Shown piece by piece: positions 36,034 through 43,348 of a stretch of DNA of 64,000 nucleotides; the stretch's first letter is position 1; every line of letters begins with the position of its first letter. Below the pieces are notes generated by a model, which had not been told where the DNA came from, searched no databases, and saw only the letters and a program-made list of their open reading frames with translations. The translations under genes were made by a program, and so were the position numbers. This stretch comes from Streptantibioticus silvisoli (GTDB taxonomy: Bacteria > Actinomycetota > Actinomycetes > Streptomycetales > Streptomycetaceae): NCBI RefSeq assembly GCF_027947535.2, contig NZ_JAAGKO020000005.1:186001-250000 (forward strand), read 5' to 3'.

Positions 36034-36867
36034 ATGACCGCTTTTCTCGCGCTCCTGGCGTCGGTGCTCTGGGGCGCCACCGACTACGGCGGGGGCACGC
36101 TCTCGCGGCGTCTGCCGGTCACGGTGGCGCTGCTGGGCTCCCAGGTCACGGCGGTGGTCGTGCTGGGCGTCGGCCTGGGAGTCCCGGGGGTGCACGTCGG
36201 GTTCGGCGGCTACCTGGTCTACGGCGCCCTGGCCGGCCTGCTGGGAATGCTCGGCCTGTTCGCGTTCTACCAGGCCATGGCGACCGGTCCGATGTCCGTG
36301 GTGGCCCCGGTCTCCGCGTGCGGCACCGCGATCCCGGTCGTCTACGGGCTGCTCCGCGGCGAGCACGTCATGCCGGTCCAGGGCCTGGGCATCGCCGTCG
36401 CGTTCGTGGGCGTCATCCTCGTCTCCGGCCCGGAACTGCACGGCGGCGCCGGCGGCAGACGGACGGTCCTGTTGTCGCTGGGGGCCGCGGCCGGCTTCGG
36501 ATCGGTGTTCCTGTTCTCCGGACTCGGCGCACCGCACGGCGTGTACGGCACGATGCTGGCCGAACAGTTCGTCGGGCTCCTGCTCGTGCTCCCCGGCGCG
36601 TGGGCGAGGCGGGACCTGCGCGGCATCACGTGGGACCGGCGAACCGTGGCCCTCAGCGTCCTGGTGGGGTTCGGGGACCTCGCCGCGATCGCGTCGTACC
36701 TCGGCGCGGCGCGCGGCAGCCACCTCGCGGTGGTGTCGGTCCTCAGCTCGCTCTACCCGGTCGTGACCACCCTGCTGGCCCGGTACCTGCTCGCCGAACG
36801 CCTGCGGTCGATCCAGAACGCCGGAGTCGTGGCCGCCCTCGCCGGCATCGTGCTGATCAACCTGTAG
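36034..36867 (+). CDS. EamA/DMT family transporter
   Basis: Ten-helix drug/metabolite transporter of 277 residues made of two EamA repeats. The first repeat begins ALLASVLWGATDYGG and ends with AIPVVYGLLRGEH plus a helix ending in SGPEL; the second starts near residue 145 and ends SLYPVVTTLLARYLLAERL and AALAGIVLINL. Family members export amino acids, amines and metabolites. Placed after the hydrolase/decarboxylase pair it could export their product, but the 418-bp gap means it need not be in the same operon. Confidence 0.88.
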   Translation: MTAFLALLASVLWGATDYGGGTLSRRLPVTVALLGSQVTAVVVLGVGLGVPGVHVGFGGYLVYGALAGLLGMLGLFAFYQAMATGPMSVVAPVSACGTAIPVVYGLLRGEHVMPVQGLGIAVAFVGVILVSGPELHGGAGGRRTVLLSLGAAAGFGSVFLFSGLGAPHGVYGTMLAEQFVGLLLVLPGAWARRDLRGITWDRRTVALSVLVGFGDLAAIASYLGAARGSHLAVVSVLSSLYPVVTTLLARYLLAERLRSIQNAGVVAALAGIVLINL

Positions 36868-36958
36868 GCACCGTCCGGCGGATCACGGCGGCGCCACCGC
36901 GCCGCGGCCACCCGGTTCGCCGCGCGGTAATTCGGATGTACCGCCTCCCCGGGCGGAA

Positions 36959-36964
36959 TACCCT
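36959..36964 (+). promoter_or_regulatory. -10 element for leaderless acetyltransferase gene
   Basis: TACCCT with 7 nt to the ATG at 36972 and no SD, the same geometry as other leaderless genes in this window. Confidence 0.4.
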
Positions 36965-36971
36965 GCCCGTC

Positions 36972-37496
36972 ATGACGCAGGAGATCCGGCTTCGGCCCGT
37001 GGCCAGGGACGACCTCCAGGTCCTGCAAGCGGTGACCAACAACGGCCCCGAAACGGCGTCGGTCCACGGGTGGTTCGGCTGGACCGACCCCGCCGGCCTG
37101 GTGAGGCGCTGGGAGGAGAACGGGCTGCTCACCCCCGACTTCGGACATCTGGTCGTCGCCGCGGGCCCGGAGGCACTCGGGCACGTGTCGTGGTACCGGT
37201 CGGGCCAAGGGCCGCTCAACCACAGCTGGAACATCGGCGCCGGCCTGCTGCCCGCGGCACGCGGACGCGGCGTCGGCACCGCGGCCCAACGGCTGCTCGT
37301 CCACTACCTGTTCGCCCACACCCAGGTGCACCGGATCGACGCCCACACCGACGTGACGAACACCGCCGAGCAACGCGCCCTGGAGAAGGCGGGCTTCACC
37401 CGCGAAGGCACCCTGCGCGGCGCCCAGTTCCGCAACGGCGGCTACCACGACATGGCCGTCTACAGCATCCTGCGCCCGGAGGTCACCCTCGGCTGA
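36972..37496 (+). CDS. GNAT family N-acetyltransferase (RimJ/RimL type)
   Basis: Acetyltransferase of 174 residues. It begins IRLRPVARDDLQVLQ, has the acetyl-CoA-binding GRGVGTAAQRLLVHYLF near residue 98 (RGxGxA motif) and the RimJ/L-type ending NTAEQRALEKAGFTREGTLR with GYHDMAVYSIL. It probably acetylates an amino group of a protein N-terminus or small molecule. An ATG at 36936 would add 12 residues, but the leaderless -10 supports 36972. Confidence 0.88.
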   Translation: MTQEIRLRPVARDDLQVLQAVTNNGPETASVHGWFGWTDPAGLVRRWEENGLLTPDFGHLVVAAGPEALGHVSWYRSGQGPLNHSWNIGAGLLPAARGRGVGTAAQRLLVHYLFAHTQVHRIDAHTDVTNTAEQRALEKAGFTREGTLRGAQFRNGGYHDMAVYSILRPEVTLG

Positions 37497-37814
37497 GCAC
37501 CGCTTGCGTCGGCGTCCTCGGCCGGCTCGTCCGGCGCCGGGGCGGCCCGGGTGCGCCAGGCGCGGGTGGGAACGGAGCCAGTGGTCAGGGCTCCGCCCCC
37601 TCCGCGTGCGGCGGTCCGCCGTCCTGTCCTACCTTCCGCGCGGGATCGGCCCGCCCTTCGACGGCTCCGCCGGGCAGGCGGCGGGCCCCCTGCTCCACCC
37701 GTTCAACCGCCTCGCCGGCCGCGGGGAACAGCGCACAGCACCCGGCGACGCCTTCGTCCCCCTCGCCTGCGGTCACCTCTGGAGACGCCTCAAGTGCGCC
37801 CCGGCGCGAGCGTG
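37497..37814. other. Convergent intergenic stretch
   Basis: Lies between the 3' ends of the acetyltransferase and HxlR genes. No gene or clear terminator hairpin is recognised. Confidence 0.4.
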
Positions 37815-38234
37815 TTACGAGCTTGGACGTTTCACGGCCCGTCCGTCGTACTCCTCGCGGGCGGTGAGGACTTCCTCGACGTACCGCACCGACCACTCCG
37901 TGAGCGCCTTCAGGGGGCCGCGCAGCGTCTGGCCGAGCGCGGTCAACTCGTACTCCACGCGGGGCGGCACCTCCGGGTGGACCGTTCGCAGGACCAGTCC
38001 GTCGCGTTCGAGGGTGCGCAGCGTCTGGGTGAGCATCTTCTCGCTCACTCCCGCCAGCCGATGCCGCAGTTGGGTGAACCGGCACGCCCCGTGCTTGCCC
38101 AGTTCGCCCAGCACGAGGACCGCCCACTTGCTGCCGATCTGGTCGAGCAGGTCACGCGACGGGCAGCCGCGTGCGTAAGGGTCCCAGGACGGTATGGGCC
38201 CGGTCACATTCTCGGTGGTCGTCAAACTGCTCAC
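37815..38234 (-). CDS. HxlR family transcriptional regulator
   Basis: Winged-HTH regulator of 139 residues. It has the family opening CPSRDLLDQIGSKWAVLVLG near residue 24, with the redox-sensing-position cysteine first, then FTQLRHRLAGVSEKMLTQTL and RTVHPEVPPRVEYELTALGQ. HxlR proteins respond to formaldehyde, quinones or oxidants and often control the divergent gene, here an NmrA-type NAD(P)H-binding protein. The start is a GTG at 38234 without a strong SD. Operator-like direct repeats lie just upstream. Confidence 0.92.
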   Translation of the reverse strand: MSSLTTTENVTGPIPSWDPYARGCPSRDLLDQIGSKWAVLVLGELGKHGACRFTQLRHRLAGVSEKMLTQTLRTLERDGLVLRTVHPEVPPRVEYELTALGQTLRGPLKALTEWSVRYVEEVLTAREEYDGRAVKRPSS

Positions 38235-38251
38235 CTCGATACTTTCCTGCG

Positions 38252-38284
38252 GGTGGCCACCTTACCGCGAAGTGGTCACTTACC
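38252..38284. promoter_or_regulatory. Direct-repeat operator between HxlR and NmrA genes
   Basis: Two near-identical tracts, GTGGCCACCTTACCG and GTGGTCACTTACCG, start 18 bp apart; each has a palindromic core (GGTGGCCACC perfect at 38252-38261, AAGTG-GT-CACTT at 38270-38281). Spacing of almost two helical turns suits binding of two HxlR dimers on one face of the DNA. Confidence 0.6.
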
Positions 38285-38352
38285 GAAGGAGAGTGACCAG
38301 GTCATCCTGGGGTTCGTGCCGCGGGAGGTCCGCGGCAGGAAGGGGCGAACCC

Positions 38353-39210
38353 ATGTCGATCGTTGTCACCGGAGCCTCCGGTCAGCTGGGCGGGCTCACC
38401 GTCGAGGCACTGCTGGCGCGCGGGGTGCCGGCCTCGCAGATCGTCGCGACCAGTCGGGACATCGCCCGGATCAAGGACTTCGCCGACCGCGGCGTCGTGG
38501 TGCGGCGGGCCGACTTCGCCGAGCCGGACACTCTCGCGGCGGCCTTCGAGGGCGCGGACAAGCTGCTGCTGGTGTCGACCACCACCGTGGACGAGCGGGT
38601 CGCCAACCACCGCCGCGCCGTCGACGCCGCGGTGGCGGCGGGGGTGTCGCTGGTGGCGTACACGAGCATGTCGCACGCGGCCACCGCCACCACGGTCCTC
38701 GCCGCGACCCATCGCGCCACGGAGGAGTACCTGCGGGAGCGCGCGGTCCCCGCCGTGATGCTGCGCAACAGCTGGTACCTGGAGAACTACACCGCCCAAC
38801 TCCCGCTGATCCTGGCCGGCGGAGCCGTCGCCGGCGCGGCCGGCCGGGGCCGGATCAGCGCCGCGACCCGTGCCGACTACGCCGAGGCCGCCGCGGTGGT
38901 ACTGACCACCGACGGCCACGCCGGCGAGGTCTACGAGCTGGGCGGTGACGAGGCGTTCACCCTGGCCGACCTCGCCGCGGCGATCTCGGCCGCCACCGGG
39001 AAGCGGATCACGTACACCGACCTGCCGGCCGGTGAACTCGCCCGGGTGCTGGCCGGCGCCGGCCTGCCCGCCGAGCTGGCACACGTCCTCGTCGACGCCG
39101 ACCTCGGCATGGCCCGCGGCGAGCTGTTCACCGACTCCGGTGACCTGCGCCGCCTGATCGGACGGCCGACCACCCCGCCGGCCGACGCGATCGCCGACGC
39201 ACTGCGCTGA
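38353..39210 (+). CDS. NmrA-like NAD(P)H-binding protein (QorB type)
   Basis: Atypical SDR of 285 residues that binds NAD(P)H and either reduces a quinone or senses redox state. It has the Rossmann motif VVTGASGQLGG near residue 4, SRDIARIKDFADRGVVVRRADF near 37 and AYTSMSHA near 102; the catalytic Tyr-Lys pair of classical SDRs is absent. ATG at 38353 follows AGGAAGGGG. It is divergent from the HxlR regulator with shared operators, a common quinone/electrophile-response pair. Confidence 0.9.
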   Translation: MSIVVTGASGQLGGLTVEALLARGVPASQIVATSRDIARIKDFADRGVVVRRADFAEPDTLAAAFEGADKLLLVSTTTVDERVANHRRAVDAAVAAGVSLVAYTSMSHAATATTVLAATHRATEEYLRERAVPAVMLRNSWYLENYTAQLPLILAGGAVAGAAGRGRISAATRADYAEAAAVVLTTDGHAGEVYELGGDEAFTLADLAAAISAATGKRITYTDLPAGELARVLAGAGLPAELAHVLVDADLGMARGELFTDSGDLRRLIGRPTTPPADAIADALR

Positions 39211-39278
39211 CCGGCCACCGACCCGCTTCTCCCACCGGCCCACGTGCCTCCCGACCACCCGGGGAAAGGTCCTTCACG

Positions 39279-40265
39279 ATGTCCCACCGCACCACCGCGC
39301 AGGCCACTTGGCGGCGCTCGCTCCTCGCCCTCACCGCGACGTCCGCCGCCGTGGCGGCCCTCACGCTTCCCGCCGCCGCCGCGCCGGTCCACGACCGCGA
39401 GGGCGGCGACCGCACGATCACGGTCAACGGCGGCAACGCCTTCCCCGAGAGCGTCGCGGCCGACCACCACTACGTCTACACCGCCAGCATCGCCGACGGC
39501 ACCGTCTACCGCGGGCGCCCCGGGGCGACGTCGCTCGACCTGTTCCTGCCGGGCGGCCAGGACGGCCGCACCCAGGCCACCGGGATCAAGACCACCGGCG
39601 ACCGCCTGCTCATCGCCGGCGCCTTCACCGGGCGCTTCTTCGTCTACACGGACACCGGCAAGCTCGTCTCCTCCTACACCGTCCCCGACACGGGCGGGCC
39701 GACCCTCGTCAACGACGAGACCGTCACCCCCGACGGGGACGTCTACATCACCGACTCCTTCCGCGCCGTCGTCTACCGGATTCCGGCCGCCGAGGTGAAC
39801 GCCCCGGCCACCGGCGCCCATCGGACCCTGGAGGTGGCCTACCGACTGCCGGACTACGTGGCCGGCCAGTCCAACGGCAACGGCATCGTCACCACCCCCG
39901 ACGGCAAGTCGCTGATCATCGGCTACTGGTACAGCGGCGCCCTCTACCGGCTCACCCTCGCCACCGGCGAGGTCAGCAGGATCGCCGCACCGGCGCTGGC
40001 CGGCGCCGACGGGATGGCACGGCAGGGCGACACCCTGTACATCGCCCGTTCCGTGACCAACGAGGTCGACACCGTACGGCTGTCCGGCGACGAGACCGCG
40101 GCCACCGTCGTCTCCGCCCGCACCTACCCCGGGGCCGACACCACCACCGGCGTCGCGGTGAGCGGGGACCGGCTGCTGGTGACCAACTCGCAGATGGACA
40201 CCTTCCTGTACGGCGATCCGCTGACCAGCCCCGTCTTCACCCTCGAAAGCCTGCCGCTGCGCTGA
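39279..40265 (+). CDS. Secreted SMP-30/NHL-like beta-propeller protein
   Basis: Predicted exported protein of 328 residues. Signal peptide: RR at residues 12-13, hydrophobic run SLLALTATSAAVAALTL, cleavage near AAAAP (residue 35). The mature part has repeated blade segments such as HHYVYTASIADGTVYRGRPG and VTPDGDVYITDSFRAVVYRI, with an NGNGIVTTPDGKSL block typical of gluconolactonase-like propellers. Enzyme activity is uncertain because the metal ligands cannot be assigned by eye. GGAAAGG lies about 10 nt before the ATG. It may be co-transcribed with the NmrA gene 68 bp upstream. Confidence 0.78.
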   Translation: MSHRTTAQATWRRSLLALTATSAAVAALTLPAAAAPVHDREGGDRTITVNGGNAFPESVAADHHYVYTASIADGTVYRGRPGATSLDLFLPGGQDGRTQATGIKTTGDRLLIAGAFTGRFFVYTDTGKLVSSYTVPDTGGPTLVNDETVTPDGDVYITDSFRAVVYRIPAAEVNAPATGAHRTLEVAYRLPDYVAGQSNGNGIVTTPDGKSLIIGYWYSGALYRLTLATGEVSRIAAPALAGADGMARQGDTLYIARSVTNEVDTVRLSGDETAATVVSARTYPGADTTTGVAVSGDRLLVTNSQMDTFLYGDPLTSPVFTLESLPLR

Positions 40266-40295
40266 CCCCGCGCCGTCGCTCCGGTGCTGTGCTCC

Positions 40296-40328
40296 GTGCG
40301 ACCGGGCCGTGAAGCGGCCCGGTCGCAC
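40296..40328. terminator. Perfect 14-bp bidirectional hairpin
   Basis: GTGCGACCGGGCCG pairs with its exact complement across a 5-nt loop, between the convergent propeller and MarR genes. Confidence 0.85.
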
Positions 40329-40382
40329 CGGGCCGCGGTCCTACGGCGCCCGCCGTACCTGCGGCGGGTGTTCCGTGCTGCG

Positions 40383-40847
40383 TCAACGCCCCCGGTCGCC
40401 GGGGTCGGCCGCGTCCGCGTCGAGCAGACGGGTGAGGACGGCGGTGAGCTGATCGAGGTCGCCGGCCGGGAGGGTCTTGATGGCCGGGGGCGGGCGCAGC
40501 AGTATGGCGTCGGCGGTCGCGATGACGTCGTGCCCGGCGGCGGTCAGCGTGACCAGCTTGCGGCGCCGGTCATCGGGGTGCGGGCGGCGTTCGACGAGGC
40601 CGTGGGCCTCCAGCTTGTCGACGATCAGCGTCGCGTAGGGGGCGTCGACACCGTTGGCCTCCGCGAGCCGGCCCAGGGTCGCCGGTCCTTCGCGGAGCTG
40701 GAAGAGGATCTTTCCCCGGCCGCCGCCCAGGCGGAATCCGAGCGCCTCGGCCAGCTCGCCGTGCCGGTTGTGCGCCTCGACGAACCGCTGCATGAGGGCC
40801 CAGGCCCGCTGGACGGAATCGTCCGATCGTCCGGAGGAGCCTGTCAT
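40383..40847 (-). CDS. MarR family transcriptional regulator
   Basis: Winged-HTH repressor of 154 residues with RGKILFQLREGPATLGRLAE near residue 44, DAPYATLIVDKLEAHGLVER as the recognition helix and the wing PHPDDRRRKLVTLT. ATG at 40847 follows GGGAGAGG. It is 79 bp downstream of the SDR gene on the same strand, so the two are probably one operon with autoregulation at the palindrome over the SDR promoter. The ligand is unknown, probably the SDR substrate. Confidence 0.92.
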   Translation of the reverse strand: MTGSSGRSDDSVQRAWALMQRFVEAHNRHGELAEALGFRLGGGRGKILFQLREGPATLGRLAEANGVDAPYATLIVDKLEAHGLVERRPHPDDRRRKLVTLTAAGHDVIATADAILLRPPPAIKTLPAGDLDQLTAVLTRLLDADAADPGDRGR

Positions 40848-40926
40848 CGTCGCCTCTCCCGCTTCCTTCGGTGCCGCGGCGGTCCGGGCCGCCGCGTCGG
40901 GTGCCCGGTCCGCCGCGGTGCCGCCG

Positions 40927-41661
40927 TCACCACGCTACCGTCCGGCCGAGGTAGTCGACGTAGTGCAGCCCGGGGCGGCCCCGGAGGGCGTCGAGCGTTG
41001 TGACGACGTTCGGGATGCTCTCGTCCATGCCGAGCCGGGCGTTCGGGCCGCCGAGGTCGGTACGCACCCAGCCGGGGGCCATGAGCACCAGGGTCCGGCC
41101 CTCGCCCCGGTGCCGCGCGTCGTAGCTGCGCATGAACGTGTTGAGCGCGGCTTTGCTGCCGCGGTACACCTCGTGGCCGCCGTGCTCGTTGCCGGCCACG
41201 CTGCCCTGGCCCGAGGACATCACCCCGATCGTGCCCTCGGGTTCGACGAGGTCCTGGAGCGCCTCGATGACCCGCAGCGGGCCGAGCGCGTTGGTGACCA
41301 TGACGCGGTTGAACTCGTCGGTCGCGGTCTCCGCCACCGTGCCGTCGGGCCGGTTCGTGACGCCGGCGTTGACGAACAGCAGGTCGAACCTCCGGTCCGC
41401 CAGCCGGTCGTGCAGCGCCGCGATCTGTGCGGGCTCGGTGATGTCGACGGTCTCGATCTCGATCTCCTCGGCACGGGTGTCGGCGAGGTCGTGCAACGGG
41501 GTCCGGCCCGAGCCGCGCACGGTGGCCACGACCTGCCGGCCGTCCCGCGCCCACTCCTGGGCCAGCGCGAGGCCCAGACCGCGCGACGCGCCGATCAGCA
41601 GCACGCGGCCGCCCGGGGCCGACGACGGGTCGGACGGAAGACTCGCGTTAGTTGTAGTCAT
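40927..41661 (-). CDS. SDR family oxidoreductase
   Basis: NAD(P)-dependent oxidoreductase of 244 residues: LLIGASRGLGLAL near residue 21, FVNAGVTN near 103, MSSGQGSVAGNEHGG with the active-site Ser near 150 and VYRGSKAALNTFMRS with Tyr-Lys near 170. It is a paralogue of the SDR at 3241-3957; the two share blocks not general to SDRs. ATG at 41661 has no SD; the promoter TTGACG-N17-CACAAT ends 7 nt upstream, so the mRNA is probably leaderless and starts inside a MarR-type operator. Confidence 0.9.
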   Translation of the reverse strand: MTTTNASLPSDPSSAPGGRVLLIGASRGLGLALAQEWARDGRQVVATVRGSGRTPLHDLADTRAEEIEIETVDITEPAQIAALHDRLADRRFDLLFVNAGVTNRPDGTVAETATDEFNRVMVTNALGPLRVIEALQDLVEPEGTIGVMSSGQGSVAGNEHGGHEVYRGSKAALNTFMRSYDARHRGEGRTLVLMAPGWVRTDLGGPNARLGMDESIPNVVTTLDALRGRPGLHYVDYLGRTVAW

Positions 41662-41697
41662 AACAATGATTGTGTGTCGTATAACTAAATCCGTCAA
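41648..41697 (-). promoter_or_regulatory. Promoter and MarR-type operator of the SDR-marR operon
   Basis: Minus-strand -35 TTGACG (41692-41697), 17-bp spacer, -10 CACAAT (41669-41674), then 7 nt to the ATG. Inverted half-sites TTAGTTATA (within the spacer, 41680-41688) and TTAGTTGTA (just inside the coding region, 41648-41656) flank the start. This is an AT-rich island and a typical MarR-family binding pattern, so repression would block polymerase directly. Confidence 0.65.
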
Positions 41698-41924
41698 GCC
41701 GTGGCTGCGCGTCCCCGCTCGGGGGTCGGCGTCGCCTGCGGCGGTACGGAGTCGGGCCTGCGGATGCCCTGCGGTGGCAAGCCGGCTTTCCCACCGGGCG
41801 CTCGGCCGGCCCGTGGGCCCGCCCGGGCCGGCGGTGGTCTCCTGCGCGGGCGGGGTCGCGGCCGGGCGCTTACGCTGGTGGGAGTGCGCGACGACGGGCC
41901 GACACCACGTCAGGAGGTGTTCGC

Positions 41925-42134
41925 ATGATCGCACTGGAGACCATCGGTCTCTCCCTCGGCGTCATGCTCTTCGTGATCGCCGCACTGCTCTTCTTCATGG
42001 GCGGACCCCGTTACGCGAACCGGGGCGGCCGGAGCGGGAAGAACGCGACCGGCGACCGGCCCGGAACCGGGCGGAACGACGGCGGAGCGACGCCTTACGA
42101 CCGGCGGGACCACGAGGACGCGAAGGTCCCCTGA
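41925..42134 (+). CDS. Small single-pass membrane protein
   Basis: Hypothetical protein of 69 residues: one strongly hydrophobic helix (IGLSLGVMLFVIAALLFFMG, residues 7-26) followed by a soluble, charged Gly/Arg/Asp tail, so the N-terminus probably crosses the membrane and the tail is cytoplasmic. The SD AGGAGGTG 7 nt before the ATG is the best in this part of the window, which supports real translation. No family is recognised. Confidence 0.65.
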   Translation: MIALETIGLSLGVMLFVIAALLFFMGGPRYANRGGRSGKNATGDRPGTGRNDGGATPYDRRDHEDAKVP

Positions 42135-42263
42135 GGGTCCAGCCGACGGCACGGCCGGCCAGGTGGGCCGGCCACCGGTGACGAAGCGGACCCGGCCCGC
42201 GAACCGTGCCCGCGAACCCGGTCGGCGGATCGTGCCCGCGACCCGCCCCGCGAACCCGGCAGG

Positions 42264-42347
42264 CTGACCGAGCGCATCGACGTCCTGACCCGCAACCGCG
42301 ACGCGGTCGCCGCCTACCTGGACGAACTCCGACAGCGTGCGCACTGA
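42264..42347 (+). pseudogene. Possible C-terminal remnant of a MerR-type regulator
   Basis: Twenty-seven codons and TGA reading LTERIDVLTRNRDAVAAYLD, the coiled-coil tail pattern of MerR/TipA-like regulators. Upstream the frame dissolves into short GC repeats, so only the 3' end would remain. Short and therefore tentative. Confidence 0.35.
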
Positions 42348-42409
42348 CCTGCGGCGCACTGCTCCCGCCGCCCACCGCCGCTCTCGTCAGCCGCCCTGCC
42401 TCACCGTGC

Positions 42410-43348
42410 TCAGCCCGCACCCAGTTCCGTGCGGGCCCGGGACGCGGCGCCGATCGCCACCGCGTCGCTGCCCAGGCGGGCCCGGACGAGTCGCACCGGT
42501 GCGCCGCTGACCGGGGGGTCGGCCCGCAGTGCGGTGCGGATCGACGGTTCCAGGAGCGGCCAGGCACCGCTGACCCCGCCGCCGAGCACCACTGTCGTGA
42601 CGTCGACCAGGCCCGCGGTGATGAGGATCGCGCGGGCGACGGCCGATCCCGCGGCGCCGAAGACCGCCAGCGCGTGCGGATCGCCCCGGCCGGCCGCCGC
42701 CGCGACACCGCGCGCGGTGGTGTGCCGCCCGGACCGTCGCGCGTACCGGGCGGCGATGAAACGCCCCGAGGCGAGCGTCTCCAGGTGGCCGCGCCCGCCG
42801 CACGAGCACGGGGTGTCGCCGAAACCCGGGACGTGGCCGATCTCGCCCGCCGCGCCGCGCGGTCCGTCGAACAGCGCGCCGTCCAGCCACAGCGCACCGC
42901 CCACGCCGGTGCCCAGCGTCATCGCGAGCACGTGCGACTCCCCGGCGACGGCGCCCTTGGACACCTCGCCGCGCAGGAACGCGTTGACGTCGTTGTCGAG
43001 GAACGCCGGCACGCCGAGCGCCGCCTCGACGGCGGCCGTGACGGCGAACCCGGCCCAGGCGTGGAAGGAGTCGCTGGCGGCCAGGACGCGCCCGGCGCGG
43101 GCGTCCACGACGCCGGCCGCGCCCACCCCGACCCCCAGCAGGCGGGCCGGTACCCGGTCCAGCAGCGGGCGCAGCGCGGCGAGTGCGGCGCCGACCATCG
43201 CGTGCCCGCCCTCGGCCGCCGGGGTGGGCACCTCGGCGCGGTCCAGCACGGTCAGGTCACCGGTGCACAGCACGACCTGCGTGGTCGTGCCCCCGATGTC
43301 GATCCCGGCGTACGCACCGGGCGGGCCGCCGGCCGCCGATCGCGTCAC
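42410..43348 (-). CDS. ROK family sugar kinase
   Basis: ATP-dependent kinase of 312 residues, most likely for glucose or an N-acetylated amino sugar. It has the phosphate motif YAGIDIGGTTT near residue 11, the catalytic-type FLDNDVNAF near 119, MTLGTGVGGAL near 142 and the ROK zinc motif EIGH...CSCGGRGHLE near 165-185. The last zinc Cys (usual CxCGxxGC) is replaced by His. There is no HTH, so it is an enzyme rather than a repressor. Its GTG overlaps the stop of the ABC ATPase gene (GTGA), placing it last in the importer operon. Confidence 0.88.
   Translation of the reverse strand: MTRSAAGGPPGAYAGIDIGGTTTQVVLCTGDLTVLDRAEVPTPAAEGGHAMVGAALAALRPLLDRVPARLLGVGVGAAGVVDARAGRVLAASDSFHAWAGFAVTAAVEAALGVPAFLDNDVNAFLRGEVSKGAVAGESHVLAMTLGTGVGGALWLDGALFDGPRGAAGEIGHVPGFGDTPCSCGGRGHLETLASGRFIAARYARRSGRHTTARGVAAAAGRGDPHALAVFGAAGSAVARAILITAGLVDVTTVVLGGGVSGAWPLLEPSIRTALRADPPVSGAPVRLVRARLGSDAVAIGAASRARTELGAG

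Noticed and set aside
37585-38127. Minus-strand ORF overlapping the HxlR gene
   Set aside because: The HxlR frame has full family homology and the alternative frame shows only GC-driven composition.
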